Shown: positions 35,816 to 46,132 of the stretch, piece after piece
How positions within the stretch are numbered: the stretch's first letter is position 1
How the letters are laid out: every line of letters begins with the position of its first letter
Source of the DNA: Legionella israelensis
GTDB lineage: Bacteria; Pseudomonadota; Gammaproteobacteria; Legionellales; Legionellaceae
Assembly: GCF_004571175.1 (NCBI RefSeq)
Contig: NZ_CP038273.1
Location: forward strand, 682,001-746,000
Reading direction: 5' to 3'
DNA: 64,000 nucleotides
Program-made: the position numbers and the translations under genes
Notes under the pieces: generated by a model
The model's input: only the letters and a program-made list of their open reading frames with translations
The model's database searches: none
What the model was told of the DNA's origin: nothing

Positions 35816-35946
35816 ATCTCTGAAGCCGACTATAAAACTCATATTATAAGAATCTTTACTCTATACTTATTGAGAGCACACTGAAAATTGAATAAAAAAT
35901 GTTAAAATATAATAACTATTCAGCACAATTCACCGAAAAGTCATGC

Positions 35947-36050
35947 TGGTGCATTTTGAACGAAAATCATGCTGAAAAATGCTTACATACGCTGGTGTAT
36001 ACTGCTTTTTTTGAGTATAATTTTTATTCAATCCGTACTCAAATCTGGCT
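35947..36050. repeat. Direct repeat flanking djlA, upstream copy
   Basis: TGGTGCATTTTGAACGAAAA, then AAAAATGCTTACATA, TATACTGCTTTTTTT and ACTCAAATCTGGC align over about 100 bp with 37047-37148. The interior is an imperfect palindrome (AAATGC..ACATA / TATACTGC..TTTT). Confidence 0.72.
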
Positions 36051-36114
36051 TTCCCATGAGATTTTGAAATTGTGGTAAATAGTTAAAATTATATTTTACT
36101 TTGATGGAAAACTT

Positions 36115-36999
36115 GTGAAAAATCTACGTGAATTTTTCATTACACATAGCTGGTGGGGAAAACTACTTGGCGCCTTCTTCGGTTACTTAATAACTGGTGG
36201 GCCTGCTGGAGCGTTGTTTGGCTTATTAGTTGGCAACTTGTTTGACCGGGGATTGGTAGCACACTTTTCTCGTCCTCATTGGCAATTTTATTCAGAAAAA
36301 CGCGAAGCCGTACAAAAAGTATTCTTTGAAGCCACTTTTACCATCATGGGGCATATTGCAAAAGCTGATGGGCGTGTATCTGAAAAAGAAATAGAAATGG
36401 CCACCTTACTTATGAAGGAAATGAGGTTAAGCTCAGAACAGAAGGCTCAGGCAAGGCGTTTTTTCAGAGAGGGCAAATCAAAGAATTTTGATTTAACCAG
36501 CATGCTCAGCTTATTGCATAATACTTGCCGACTTAATCCCGATTTGTTGAAACTCTTTGTGGATATCCAATATCGTGCTGCCAAGATCGATGGTTTATCT
36601 AAAAATAAAATAAACGTATTGGATACTGTTTTCAGAAGGCTTGGACTAGCACCTTTGCATCAACAATATCGTTTTTATCAGGATTTCGGTTATCAGGATT
36701 TCGAGACATCTCATCAACAACGTTCCCAACAGCAGGAGTCTTATTCAGATTATTCCCAGCGATCTTATCAATCAACGAGCAGCATGATTGATCAAGCCTA
36801 CGCCTTACTGGAAGTTCCTTCCAATGCCAGTAAACAAGAAGTAAAACGGGCTTACCGACGGCTAATCAGTCGAAATCACCCGGACAAATTGATTGCCCAG
36901 GGCTTACCTGAGTCCATGATTAAAATGGCCAATGAAAAGACGCAAAAAATTCGCAAGGCTTACGAATATATTTGCAGTAGCAAAGGTTGGCATCACTAA
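36115..36999 (+). CDS. djlA: DnaJ-like membrane co-chaperone DjlA
   Basis: A 294-residue protein with an N-terminal membrane segment (WWGKLLGAFFGYLITGGPAG), a TerB-like domain (about 60-180; HIAKADGRVSEKEI), a Gln/Ser-rich linker, and a C-terminal J domain with HPDK (about 260). DjlA recruits DnaK to the inner membrane. The start is GTG at 36115. The gene is flanked by two direct repeats of about 100 bp. It is not in the dnaK block 6 kb away. Confidence 0.94.
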   Translation: MKNLREFFITHSWWGKLLGAFFGYLITGGPAGALFGLLVGNLFDRGLVAHFSRPHWQFYSEKREAVQKVFFEATFTIMGHIAKADGRVSEKEIEMATLLMKEMRLSSEQKAQARRFFREGKSKNFDLTSMLSLLHNTCRLNPDLLKLFVDIQYRAAKIDGLSKNKINVLDTVFRRLGLAPLHQQYRFYQDFGYQDFETSHQQRSQQQESYSDYSQRSYQSTSSMIDQAYALLEVPSNASKQEVKRAYRRLISRNHPDKLIAQGLPESMIKMANEKTQKIRKAYEYICSSKGWHH

Positions 37000-37046
37000 G
37001 CTGTCTAATGGTAAGAGAGCAACCTCCTGCCATGAACGGCCATATT

Positions 37047-37148
37047 TGGTGCATCTTGAGCGAAAACAAGCCTTTAAAATGCTCACATAGCTATCTATAC
37101 TGCGTTTTTTCAGTCTTATTTTCTTCCAATTTGAACTCAAATCCGACC
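37047..37148. repeat. Direct repeat flanking djlA, downstream copy
   Basis: TGGTGCATCTTGAGCGAAAA, TAAAATGCTCACATAG, TATACTGCGTTTTTT and GAACTCAAATCCGACC match the copy at 35947-36050. The start positions are 1100 bp apart, enclosing djlA. Confidence 0.72.
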
Positions 37149-37195
37149 GTTAGATACATTTCAATGTGGGGATGAGCTATTACGTCTAATTTTGT

Positions 37196-38488
37196 CTAAT
37201 ATCGATAATAATCCGGTTTATAAGGTCCTTCGATCTCCACTCCAATATATTGGGCCTGCTCAATGGTTAATTGAGTCAACTTTGCTCCGATACGATCCAG
37301 ATGAAGGCGAGCAACTTTTTCATCCAGATGCTTAGGCAACACATAGACTTCATTTTTATAATTGGAATGATGATTAAATAGCTCAATCTGAGCTAAAACC
37401 TGATTGGTAAAGGATGCGGACATAACAAAACTCGGATGTCCTGTGGCACAACCCAAATTAACCAGGCGACCTTCTGCAAGTACAATAATTCGTTTGCCGT
37501 CAGGAAAAATCACATGATCAACTTGCGGCTTGATATTTTCCCATTCATATTGGCGTAAACTGCTGATATCAATTTCTGAATCGAAATGGCCAATATTGCA
37601 CAAAATGGCTTGATGTTTCATTCGCAACATATGGTCATGAGTCACCACATGGTAATTGCCTGTAGCCGTTACCAGTATATCTACCTGTTCGGCCACTTCA
37701 TCCAATGTCACGACACGATACCCTTCCATAGCCGCTTGCAGGGCGCAAATAGGGTCAATTTCTGCAATCCACACGGTAGCACCCTGGCCACGTAATGCCT
37801 GAGCACAACCCTTACCAACGTCACCATATCCTAAAATAAGAGCAATTTTTCCAGCTATCATGACATCGGTAGCTCGCTTGATGCCATCGAGCAATGATTC
37901 CCGACAGCCATATAAGTTATCGAATTTGGATTTAGTCACAGAATCGTTCACATTGATAGCAGGAGATTTAAGCTGTCCTTTTTTAGCCATTTCATATAAT
38001 CTGGCTACACCTGTTGTGGTTTCCTCAGAAATGCCTTTAATGTCAGAAAAAAGCTGCGGATATTTCTCATGAACCACTTTCGTCAAATCACCGCCATCGT
38101 CAAGTAAAAGATTTGGTGCCCATCCATTTGGGCCTTTCAAGGTTTGCTCTACACACCACCAATACTCTTCTTCTGTTTCTCCCTTCCAGGCAAATACGGG
38201 TATACCAGTTTCAGCCATGGCAGCAGCAGCGTGATCCTGCGTCGAAAAAATATTACAGGATGACCAACGTACCTCGGCCCCTAGAGCCACCAAGGTTTCA
38301 ATTAACACCGCCGTTTGAATGGTCATGTGCAGACAGCCAGCAATTTTTGCGCCTTTCAAAGGCTTCTTTCCGCCAAATTCTTTTCTCAATGCCATTAATC
38401 CCGGCATCTCTGTTTCAGCGATAGCAATTTCTTTACGCCCCCATGACGCCAGGGATAAGTCGGCTACTTTAAAATCTTCAGTTGTCAT
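37196..38488 (-). CDS. ahcY: Adenosylhomocysteinase
   Basis: About 430 residues. It has the NAD site [15 protein letters not shown], catalytic Lys/Asp in [12 protein letters not shown], and the C-terminal KPDYYRY. It hydrolyses S-adenosylhomocysteine to adenosine and homocysteine. ATG 38488 is chosen over 38506 because GAGGAG (which includes the upstream ATG) lies 10 bases before it. metK follows upstream on the same strand, separated by a MITE-like copy, so regulation is probably separate. Confidence 0.96.
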   Translation of the reverse strand: MTTEDFKVADLSLASWGRKEIAIAETEMPGLMALRKEFGGKKPLKGAKIAGCLHMTIQTAVLIETLVALGAEVRWSSCNIFSTQDHAAAAMAETGIPVFAWKGETEEEYWWCVEQTLKGPNGWAPNLLLDDGGDLTKVVHEKYPQLFSDIKGISEETTTGVARLYEMAKKGQLKSPAINVNDSVTKSKFDNLYGCRESLLDGIKRATDVMIAGKIALILGYGDVGKGCAQALRGQGATVWIAEIDPICALQAAMEGYRVVTLDEVAEQVDILVTATGNYHVVTHDHMLRMKHQAILCNIGHFDSEIDISSLRQYEWENIKPQVDHVIFPDGKRIIVLAEGRLVNLGCATGHPSFVMSASFTNQVLAQIELFNHHSNYKNEVYVLPKHLDEKVARLHLDRIGAKLTQLTIEQAQYIGVEIEGPYKPDYYRY

Positions 38489-38606
38489 GCTCAGTTTTCT
38501 CCTCATAGTTCATGCCTAGGAAAATATATTGGGGCGGTTTTCTTCAAAGCTTCATCAAGCATGGAATCATTGAAATATCTTCAGCTTTAATGAATGATTG
38601 ATCATT

Positions 38607-38820
38607 CGATTTTAGCCATTTTTCAGGATCGAATTCCCGCTACTTGATAGCGGGGTCCATACGGAGCTTCGCAGGAATTAGCGCGGCCGATGCCGCGGTA
38701 ATTCGCACCATTCTATTTTTCTCAAGTCATCGATTTACAGCGACTTTGATCAATATAACGGTGCGCTTCTATGGTCTTTAACCTATTACTTCCTTTACTT
38801 GAAAAATGGCTAAAGTCCAG
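38607..38820. repeat. Full-size MITE-like repeat, 214 bp (copy G)
   Basis: The best intact copy. The terminal inverted repeats share TTTAGCCATTTTTCA (left) and its complement TGAAAAATGGCTAAA (right). The interior holds CCCGCTACTTGATAGCGGGG, GCGGCCGATGCCGCGG, CATTCTATTTTTCTCAAG, ATCGATTTACAGCGACTTTG and TTCTATGGTCTTTAACC. No coding capacity. It sits between ahcY and metK. Confidence 0.88.
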
Positions 38821-38885
38821 TATTCAATCAAAAGATGATTCCGGGATGGTTTAAATTTAAAATCATCCCTGTGACATAAAATCAC

Positions 38886-40034
38886 CTACAATGCTTTCTT
38901 TAAGGCCTCTACCTTATCAAGACGTTCCCAGGGGAACTCATCACGGCCGTAATGTCCATACGTTGCCGTTTTTCGATAAATCGGTCTTAGCAAATCATGT
39001 TTTTCAATGATCCCTTGAGGGGTTAAATCAAAGTGCGTATGAATTAAATCAATCATTTCTGCTTGCGTTAATCGACCAGTCCCGAAGGTTTCCACCGTGA
39101 TAGATGTCGGTTCCGACAAACCAATCGCATATGAAATCTGCAGTTCACATTTATCAGTAAGGCCAGCAGCTACGAGATTTTTAGCCACATAACGTGCGGC
39201 ATAAGCTGCAGAGCGATCCACTTTTGAGGGATCCTTACCTGAGAAACACCCTCCTCCATGCCTTGCCATTCCACCATAGGTATCCACGATAATTTTTCGT
39301 CCAGTTAATCCGCAATCTCCTAAGGGGCCTCCAATCACAAAACGACCCGTGGGGTTAATATGGTATTTGGTCTGAGACGTTAACCATTCGCCAGGCAACA
39401 CTTTTTTAATGATGTCCTCAAGAACCGCTTCAATCAAATCCTGTTGAGAAATATCCGGAGTATGTTGAGTGGAAAAAACAATGGTATCCACTGCAACAGG
39501 CTTATCCTGCTCATATTTTAAGGTTAATTGACATTTGGCATCCGGCCTTAACCAAGGAAGTATCTTTTCCTTACGACATTGGGCCTGCTTTTGCATCAGA
39601 CGATGTGCATAAGCAACAGGCGCAGGCATATAAACATCTGTTTCTTTACTGGCATAACCAAACATTAACCCCTGATCTCCGGCACCTAAAATCTTTGTGA
39701 CCTGATTATCTACCCCTTGGGCAATATCAGGTGATTGTTTGCCAATGGCTGATAATACTGCACAGGAAGCCCAGTCAAAGCCCATATCTGAGCTGTTATA
39801 ACCAATATCTTTAATTACCTGACGCGTAATATCCTCTACATCGACCCAGGCTGATGTGGTAATTTCACCGCCTACAAGAACCATGCCGGTTTTAACAAAG
39901 GTTTCACAGGCCACACGTGCTTCGTGATCCTGCTCCAGGATAGCATCCAAAATAGCATCAGATATTTGGTCGGCAATTTTATCAGGATGTCCTTCAGATA
40001 CCGATTCTGAAGTAAATACATACGATTCACTCAC
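38886..40034 (-). CDS. metK: S-adenosylmethionine synthetase
   Basis: A 382-residue enzyme with the start [32 protein letters not shown], and the glycine-rich [19 protein letters not shown]. It makes SAM from methionine and ATP. Length is normal. carA lies just upstream (18 bases between), on the same strand, so the two may be cotranscribed; ahcY downstream completes the methyl cycle. Confidence 0.97.
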   Translation of the reverse strand: MSESYVFTSESVSEGHPDKIADQISDAILDAILEQDHEARVACETFVKTGMVLVGGEITTSAWVDVEDITRQVIKDIGYNSSDMGFDWASCAVLSAIGKQSPDIAQGVDNQVTKILGAGDQGLMFGYASKETDVYMPAPVAYAHRLMQKQAQCRKEKILPWLRPDAKCQLTLKYEQDKPVAVDTIVFSTQHTPDISQQDLIEAVLEDIIKKVLPGEWLTSQTKYHINPTGRFVIGGPLGDCGLTGRKIIVDTYGGMARHGGGCFSGKDPSKVDRSAAYAARYVAKNLVAAGLTDKCELQISYAIGLSEPTSITVETFGTGRLTQAEMIDLIHTHFDLTPQGIIEKHDLLRPIYRKTATYGHYGRDEFPWERLDKVEALKKAL

Positions 40035-40051
40035 TAAAAACCCTCACTTAG

Positions 40052-41188
40052 TTAAAGTCCCTGTTTCATGGCTTCAATAAACTCATCAAAAATCAGTTCA
40101 ATGTCATGCGGACCAGGGCCTGCTTCTGGATGCCCCTGGAAACCAAATGCCGGTTTGTGGGTACATCGGATCCCCTGTAAACTGTTATCAAACAAAGAAC
40201 GATGTGTGACTTGCAGATGATTGGGTAAGCTTGTTTCATCCACAGCAAAACCATGATTCTGGCTGGTAATGAATACTCGTCTTCGACTGCTGGTTTCTAC
40301 CACTGGATGATTGGCACCATGATGCCCAAATTTCATTTTTATTGTATTTGCTCCACAAGCCAATGCCAATATTTGAAATCCTAAACAAATTCCAAACAGA
40401 GGAATGTTTTCTTCCAGAAAACGTTTGGTGGCTTCAATGGCATAACCACATGCCTGCGGATCCCCAGGCCCATTAGACAATAATATGCCATCCGGCTTCA
40501 TGGCTAAGGTTTCTTTTGCCGATGTTTTGGCAGGCACCAAGGTAATATGACAACCTTTATCATGAAGTATTCTCAAAATATTGTGTTTAACTCCAAAATC
40601 ATAGGCAATGATGTGAAACCTCTGGGGAAGGGTATTTTTTGTCCACGCTCCTCGCCCTGAATACCAGCGCTCAGTGGCCTGCCTTGAAACCTCAGCAGCC
40701 AAATCCATACCTTGTAAACCGTTAAAAGATTGTGCTTTTTCAAGCGCCAACTGTGGATTTTCCACCTTCGTGGTCAGACAGGCAGACATAGCACCTTGAT
40801 CGCGTAATTTAATGGTCAGATCACGAGTATCAATCTCGCTTATGGCTACTACATTATGTTGTTTTAACCATTCAGATAATGATTGTTCCGCACGAAAATT
40901 ACTGTAAGTGGCAGAGCAATGACGAACCACAAGACCTGATGCCCAGGCTTTGGTGGACTCCATGTCTTCAGAATTGCAACCGGTATTTCCAACATGAGTT
41001 GTTGTTAAAGTCACAATTTGTTGGGCATAAGAAGGATCGGTAAGAATTTCCTGATATCCAGTCATAGCTGTATTAAACACCAGCTCCCCAACGCGTTCAC
41101 CTTCAGCGCCAACAGAAATACCTTTATAGATTGAACCGTCGGCAAGAACCAGCAAGGCAGGCTTATTCATCATGGAAATGCTCATCAC
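40052..41188 (-). CDS. carA: Carbamoyl-phosphate synthase small subunit
   Basis: About 378 residues: an N-terminal CPSase domain and a class I glutamine amidotransferase with the nucleophile in FGICLGFQ and the His-Glu pair in [11 protein letters not shown]. It supplies ammonia for carbamoyl phosphate. In-frame ATGs at 41188, 41185, 41173 and 41170 leave the exact start open. The partner carB is not in the window; carA sits between dnaJ and metK instead. Confidence 0.95.
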   Translation of the reverse strand: MMSISMMNKPALLVLADGSIYKGISVGAEGERVGELVFNTAMTGYQEILTDPSYAQQIVTLTTTHVGNTGCNSEDMESTKAWASGLVVRHCSATYSNFRAEQSLSEWLKQHNVVAISEIDTRDLTIKLRDQGAMSACLTTKVENPQLALEKAQSFNGLQGMDLAAEVSRQATERWYSGRGAWTKNTLPQRFHIIAYDFGVKHNILRILHDKGCHITLVPAKTSAKETLAMKPDGILLSNGPGDPQACGYAIEATKRFLEENIPLFGICLGFQILALACGANTIKMKFGHHGANHPVVETSSRRRVFITSQNHGFAVDETSLPNHLQVTHRSLFDNSLQGIRCTHKPAFGFQGHPEAGPGPHDIELIFDEFIEAMKQGL

Positions 41189-41279
41189 TATATAACAGGA
41201 AAACTAATTTCCAGAGTGAACTGCATCAGCCTGGAAATTGGCAATAAATTTCATTGCGTGCGATTATATCGCAGAAGAA

Positions 41280-42422
41280 TTAAAATTTCATGTCCTCAAA
41301 AAATTTTTTCACTCCATCAAACCATGAACTACTACGAGGTGAATGCTTTTTTTTACCTTTTTCAAGGGTTTCCTGAAATTTATTTAACAGTTCCTTTTGC
41401 TCTTTGGATAAATTAACTGGCGTTTCAACAACCACCTTACACAACAAATCACCGGAAGTATAACCGCGTACAGAAGCCATACCTTTACCACGTAAACGAA
41501 ATGTTTTTCCTGTTTGCGTCTCTGGAGGTATTTTTAATGAAACTCTGCCTTGAAGGGTCGGAACTTCGATCGTGCCTCCCAAGGTAGCTGTAGCAAAACT
41601 GATAGGAACCTCACAATGTAAATGGTTATCTTGTCTCTCAAAAATGGGATGAGGCTTAACTGTGACCTGTATATACAAATCTCCAGCTCCACCACCATGA
41701 ACACCCGCCTCACCTTCACCGCTCAGGCGAACACGATCACCATTATCAACTCCTGCCGGAATCTTGACGGTAAGATTTTTTGACTCACGCACCCTTCCCT
41801 GACCATGGCAATCGGGACATCGATCAACAATGATTTTTCCTTCTCCATGACAACTTGGACAAGTTTGCTGTATAGAAAAAAAGCCTTGTTGAATGCGCAC
41901 CTGACCTATCCCATTACAGGTATCGCACTCCACAGGTTTGGTTCCTTTCTTAGCGCCACTTCCATTACAAGTTTTACAAGTTCCATGCCGAGGAATGTTA
42001 ATTTCAATTTCTTTACCGGTTGCAGCTTCTTCAAGGGTCAATTGCACATTATATTGTAGATCAGCCCCTCGCTGACCTCTTGATTGTCGTGTGCCACTGC
42101 GGCCTCCGGAAAAAATATTTTCAAAAATATCTTCAAAGACGTCACCGAAACCACCAAAACCGCCATGTCCTCCTCCGAAGCCTCCGCCCATAGAGGAGTC
42201 AACGCCTGCATGCCCAAATTGGTCATAAGCAGCGCGTTTTTGCGGATCGGATAATACATCATATGCTCTTTGAATTTCTTTGAACCGATCTTCAGCAGTC
42301 TTGTCATTTGGATTGCGATCCGGATGGTACTTCATAGCCAACTTACGATAGGCTTTTTTTATTTCACTATCGTCAGCGCTACGGCTGACGCCCAAAAGTT
42401 CATAATAATCCTGATGTTCCAT
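41280..42422 (-). CDS. dnaJ: Chaperone protein DnaJ
   Basis: A 380-residue type I J protein. It has a J domain with HPD (YHPDRNPND), a Gly/Phe-rich linker ([15 protein letters not shown]), four zinc-binding CxxCxGxG repeats ([32 protein letters not shown]) and a C-terminal substrate domain. It delivers clients to DnaK. It is separated from dnaK by about 650 bp of hairpin-rich sequence, unlike the tight dnaK-dnaJ spacing in many relatives. No sigma-32 box was seen directly upstream. Confidence 0.98.
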   Translation of the reverse strand: MEHQDYYELLGVSRSADDSEIKKAYRKLAMKYHPDRNPNDKTAEDRFKEIQRAYDVLSDPQKRAAYDQFGHAGVDSSMGGGFGGGHGGFGGFGDVFEDIFENIFSGGRSGTRQSRGQRGADLQYNVQLTLEEAATGKEIEINIPRHGTCKTCNGSGAKKGTKPVECDTCNGIGQVRIQQGFFSIQQTCPSCHGEGKIIVDRCPDCHGQGRVRESKNLTVKIPAGVDNGDRVRLSGEGEAGVHGGGAGDLYIQVTVKPHPIFERQDNHLHCEVPISFATATLGGTIEVPTLQGRVSLKIPPETQTGKTFRLRGKGMASVRGYTSGDLLCKVVVETPVNLSKEQKELLNKFQETLEKGKKKHSPRSSSWFDGVKKFFEDMKF

Positions 42423-42735
42423 GACTGCTCACACTCTGCGGTAAATGTTACCTCTACAAAAACTTCTATTTATAACGCCATTCGGATGGTTATTTATAAA
42501 ATAAGATTAAGTTTTCTATAGTACCGTTGTTTTCTGTATTGCGTACCCTAAATCTGTATAGTATGACATAAACGCCCAATAAAGCGCAAAAACAATAAAG
42601 ACTACACAAAAAAAGGGCAGCAAAACACCCTACTTATAATTATACTTCATATCACTGCATTTAGGTTCTGCTAATGACCCAACCTCATATTTCTCATATT
42701 GACGGCAGAACAAAACACCTAATATTAAATTCAGT

Positions 42736-42981
42736 TTGCGAGAAAATTTTTCTAAAAAAAATGCGCCATAGTGACCTCTGGGCTTTTACCATTTCTAAAA
42801 GTTCGCTAAAAAATACCTCTTTGCGAACGGGGTGAACCAATCCAGACTGATTTTCAATGGATATTCTGATCCGGATTGCTTCGCTAGCGTTCGAGAAGAC
42901 AGATTATTGACCATTTTTGTAAAAATGGTCAAAGTCAAAGAGCAACCTACCTGAGCACTTTTTAATAAAATTTTCTCGCAA
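42736..42981. repeat. MITE-like element with perfect 15-bp inverted ends
   Basis: TTGCGAGAAAATTTT (42736-42750) and AAAATTTTCTCGCAA (42967-42981) are exact inverted repeats bounding 246 bp. Inside are GTTCGC..GCGAAC (42801-42828) and TTGACCATTTTT-GT-AAAAATGGTCAA (42907-42932). It is unlike the other repeat family. A 91-codon open frame crossing it is judged spurious. Confidence 0.65.
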
Positions 42982-43079
42982 GTTGGATTCTTTTCCGAGC
43001 AGGGCTGACCTCTTACTGCTCTGCCTGGCTCCCGGAAGTTCGAGTACCAGGGACTCGAAAAATTGAGCATCTCATTAAC
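42982..43079. other. Non-coding remainder between the MITE-like element and dnaK
   Basis: Holds GAGCAGGGCTGACC..CTGCTC and the hairpin TTCGAGT-ACCAGGG-ACTCGAA (43039-43059) 20 bases after the dnaK stop. The hairpin has no trailing T-run, so termination of dnaK there is uncertain. The other flank, 42423-42735, is AT-rich with no gene recognised and probably carries a dnaJ promoter. Confidence 0.4.
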
Positions 43080-45026
43080 TTATTTTTTCTTTTCCTCATC
43101 ATTTACTTCTTCAAATTCGGCATCAACAACACCTTCTTCTGCGCTGGAAGAAGCTTTTTCTTTTGATTTTGACTCAGCTTCTGCCTGAGATGCCTGACTT
43201 TCCTCTGATTTTTTAGCATAGATACGCTCAGCCATTTTAGATGAGGCTTCGGTAAGTGCTTTAAGTTTATCCTCAATCTCTACCTTGTCCTTACCTTTCA
43301 AAGCCTCTTTCAACTGAGATATGGCTGTTTCGATGCTGCTCTTTTCTTCTGCAGACAATTCCCCTTCCAGCTCTTTTAAGGATTTCTCAGAGCTATGGAT
43401 TAAACTGTCGGCCTGATTACGAACCTCTACCAGCTCTTTGAATTTTTTGTCTTCCTCGGCATGTGATTTAGCATCTTTGATCATCGCTTCAACTTCTTCA
43501 TCACTTAAGCCGCTTGATGCCTTAATCACAATAGATTGCGCCTTGCCGGTGGCTTTATCTTTTGCAGAAACATTCAAAATACCATTGGCATCGATATCGA
43601 AGGTGACCTCGATTTGCGGCACACCTCGGGGAGCAGGAGGAATATCCTGTAAGTCAAAGCGGCCCAGAGATTTATTGGCGGAAGCCTGCTCACGCTCACC
43701 TTGCAAAACATGTACAGTTACTGCAGTTTGATTATCATCTGCCGTTGAAAACACCTGTGTGGCTTTGGTTGGAATGGTGGTGTTTTTTTCGATCAATTTA
43801 GTCATAACTCCACCCATGGTTTCAATTCCAAGAGAAAGAGGAGTCACATCCAGCAAAAGAATATCTTTCACTTCTCCAGACAGCACAGCAGCCTGGATTG
43901 CAGCGCCAATCGCCACCGCCTCATCTGGGTTAACATCTTTACGAGGCTCCTTGCCAAAAAAATCTTGTACGGTTTTTTGTACCAAGGGCATACGGGTTTG
44001 TCCACCGACTAAAATCACATCATCGATTTTGGATATTTCCAGGCCTGCATCTTTCAATGCAATCTTACAAGGCTCAATGGAACGTTGTACCAGTTTTTCC
44101 ACTAATGATTCCAGTTTAGCGCGCGTTAAGCGGATATTTAAGTGTTTGGGACCAGAGGAATCAGCCGTAATATAGGGCAGATTCACATCGGTTTGCTGAG
44201 CAGAAGATAATTCAATCTTAGCTTTCTCGGCAGCCTCTTTTAAACGTTGTAAAGCCAGAGGGTCACTATGTAAATCAATACCGCTGTCTTTTTTAAATTC
44301 AGCGGCAAGATATTCGATAAGCGCCAAATCAAAATCCTCACCGCCAAGGAAAGTGTCGCCGTTTGTTGCCAATACTTCAAACTGATGCTCACCATCCACT
44401 TCAGCTATCTCAATAATGGAAATATCAAAAGTCCCGCCTCCGAGGTCATAAACGGCAATGATAGAATCACCGCGCTTTTTATCCATACCATAAGCAAGTG
44501 CTGCGGCAGTGGGCTCATTAATGATCCGTTTGACATCCAGTCCGGCAATCTTGCCAGCATCTTTGGTAGCCTGGCGTTGTGAATCGTTGAAATAGGCGGG
44601 AACCGTAATGACCGCCTCTTTCACTTCTTCACCCAAATAATCTTCTGCGGTTTTTTTCATTTTTCTTAAAACTTCCGCTGAAATTTGTGGCGGTGCTTTA
44701 TCTTGCCCCTTAACTCTGACCCAAGCGTCACCATTGTCTGCCTTGATGATTTTGTAAGGAACCATTTTAATGTCTTTCTGTACCACCGGATCATCAAAAC
44801 GGCGTCCAATCAAGCGCTTGATGGCAAAAAGCGTGTTGTCAGGATTAGTCACAGCCTGACGTTTGGCAGACTGGCCCACCAGAATTTCATTGTCGTCAGT
44901 AAAAGCCACAATGGAGGGGGTGGTACGGTGCCCCTCACTGTTTTCAATTACTCTTGTTTTATCGCCTTCCATTATGGCAACACAAGAGTTGGTTGTTCCT
45001 AAATCTATTCCAATAATTTTAGCCAT
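43080..45026 (-). CDS. dnaK: Chaperone protein DnaK (Hsp70)
   Basis: A 648-residue Hsp70 with the ATPase signature [18 protein letters not shown], phosphate loops [13 protein letters not shown] and LVGGQTRMP, the linker [11 protein letters not shown], a substrate-binding domain and a charged lid ending [10 protein letters not shown]. It works with GrpE (upstream), DnaJ (downstream) and DjlA. A near-perfect sigma-32 promoter lies 43 bases upstream. Confidence 0.98.
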   Translation of the reverse strand: MAKIIGIDLGTTNSCVAIMEGDKTRVIENSEGHRTTPSIVAFTDDNEILVGQSAKRQAVTNPDNTLFAIKRLIGRRFDDPVVQKDIKMVPYKIIKADNGDAWVRVKGQDKAPPQISAEVLRKMKKTAEDYLGEEVKEAVITVPAYFNDSQRQATKDAGKIAGLDVKRIINEPTAAALAYGMDKKRGDSIIAVYDLGGGTFDISIIEIAEVDGEHQFEVLATNGDTFLGGEDFDLALIEYLAAEFKKDSGIDLHSDPLALQRLKEAAEKAKIELSSAQQTDVNLPYITADSSGPKHLNIRLTRAKLESLVEKLVQRSIEPCKIALKDAGLEISKIDDVILVGGQTRMPLVQKTVQDFFGKEPRKDVNPDEAVAIGAAIQAAVLSGEVKDILLLDVTPLSLGIETMGGVMTKLIEKNTTIPTKATQVFSTADDNQTAVTVHVLQGEREQASANKSLGRFDLQDIPPAPRGVPQIEVTFDIDANGILNVSAKDKATGKAQSIVIKASSGLSDEEVEAMIKDAKSHAEEDKKFKELVEVRNQADSLIHSSEKSLKELEGELSAEEKSSIETAISQLKEALKGKDKVEIEDKLKALTEASSKMAERIYAKKSEESQASQAEAESKSKEKASSSAEEGVVDAEFEEVNDEEKKK

Positions 45027-45068
45027 TTTTTTTGCTCCAAATGAATGTTCTTAAGCATTACCTCACAT

Positions 45069-45094
45069 ATGGGGTAAATGATTGTAATTTCAAG
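45069..45094 (-). promoter_or_regulatory. Sigma-32 heat-shock promoter of dnaK
   Basis: On the minus strand: CTTGAA (-35, 45094-45089), 14-bp spacer, CCCCAT (-10, 45074-45069). This matches the sigma-32 consensus hexamers exactly and lies 43 bases before the dnaK ATG. Confidence 0.85.
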
Positions 45095-45241
45095 GTCTGA
45101 GTCAGTCGGTATTTCAGCAAGAGGTAATATTTCTTTGTTTCATACCGGCTATTGATTTAATTAGCTGAAAATATTAGCTAATTTTATCGATTTTGTTAAT
45201 ATTTAAATCATATTATCTGGATGTTCATCATTAACAAATGA

Positions 45242-45835
45242 TTAGTCTTTTTCAGCTTTGTTCTTCGAAACAATAACCCGTGCAGGTCGAATCACACGAT
45301 CGCTTAATTTGTAACCTTTCTGAAACACTGCCAGAACAGTATTGGCAGGAACCTCGGCTGACTCCTGGATCGACATGGCTTCATGCAATTGAGGATCGAA
45401 GACATCACCTTCAGGGTTTAGTTGTTTGACTTCTGTTTTTTCCAGGACATCAAGAAACAGTTTCATGGTCAATTCAAGCCCTTCCCTCATCGATGTATCT
45501 TGTTCTGCCATCTGTAAAGCCTGTTCCAGGCTGTCCAGCACAGGCAATAAAGAAGTTATCAGCTTTTCCATGCCGTATCGGTGGGCATTCTCAATATCAC
45601 GTTCAGCACGTTTTCTAACATTGTCTAATTCTGCCTGGGCTCGAACAGCTTTTTCCCAGTTTTCATGCGCTTTCTGTTCTGCAAGGGTTAACTGTTCCTC
45701 CAAGGCTTCATAGTCTGGATGCTCCAAAGAAGCTTTTACCTCTTCAGAATCATGAATATCCTTTGAGGAAGACGTGCTTTCAGTGTCTTTTGTTTCACTT
45801 TCTTTTTTTATTTTTTCCCAGTCTTTTTTACTCAT
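45242..45835 (-). CDS. grpE: Nucleotide exchange factor GrpE
   Basis: A 197-residue protein: a charged disordered N-terminus (about 1-50), a long coiled coil (about 50-110; ARAQAELDNVRKRAERDIENA), and the C-terminal beta domain (LLPVLDSLEQAL to VIRPARVIVSK). It releases ADP from DnaK. A separate sigma-32 promoter lies just upstream, and 215 bp with another promoter separate it from dnaK. Confidence 0.97.
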   Translation of the reverse strand: MSKKDWEKIKKESETKDTESTSSSKDIHDSEEVKASLEHPDYEALEEQLTLAEQKAHENWEKAVRAQAELDNVRKRAERDIENAHRYGMEKLITSLLPVLDSLEQALQMAEQDTSMREGLELTMKLFLDVLEKTEVKQLNPEGDVFDPQLHEAMSIQESAEVPANTVLAVFQKGYKLSDRVIRPARVIVSKNKAEKD

Positions 45836-45863
45836 GTTGAAACTCCAGGTGAATTGACGGGTA

Positions 45864-45892
45864 TAAATGGGGTTAAGCTAAAAAAATTCAAG
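45864..45892 (-). promoter_or_regulatory. Sigma-32 heat-shock promoter of grpE
   Basis: On the minus strand: CTTGAA (45892-45887), 14-bp spacer, CCCCATTTA (45872-45864). It is consensus in both hexamers, with the same spacer length as the dnaK promoter, 29 bases before the grpE ATG. Confidence 0.87.
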
Positions 45893-45926
45893 TCTTTTCA
45901 TAAAAATTAAAAATGATTATCTGCAT

Positions 45927-46040
45927 TCGACTTGAGAAAATAGAATGGCAGGAATTACCGCGGCATTGATCGCGGTATCTATACGAAACTCCGTATGGAC
46001 CCCGCTATCAAGTAGCGGGGATTCGATCTCTAAGTCGAGC
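45927..46040. repeat. MITE-like repeat, truncated (copy H), with an intact IS110 target string
   Basis: Starts at CTTGAGAAAATAGAATGGC, continues through both palindromes and ends CTCTAAGTCGAG. It contains CGCGGTATCTATACG (45971-45985), the uninterrupted form of the IS110 insertion site. The left 80 bp of the family are missing. It lies between the divergent grpE and DAHP synthase genes. Confidence 0.83.
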
Positions 46041-46132
46041 AGTATGACATTAAGTAGAATGAATGCGGCTTGCTCAAAACACATTATTGTTTCATACTTG
46101 GACATAAATACATGAGGGTGGAATTTTTAAAG

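Noticed and set aside
43039-43059. dnaK terminator
   Set aside because: The hairpin is good but no T-run follows on the minus strand; kept only as a hairpin note.
42795-43070. 91-codon minus-strand frame between dnaK and dnaJ
   Set aside because: It crosses an inverted-repeat end and several hairpins, with composition unlike the neighbouring proteins.
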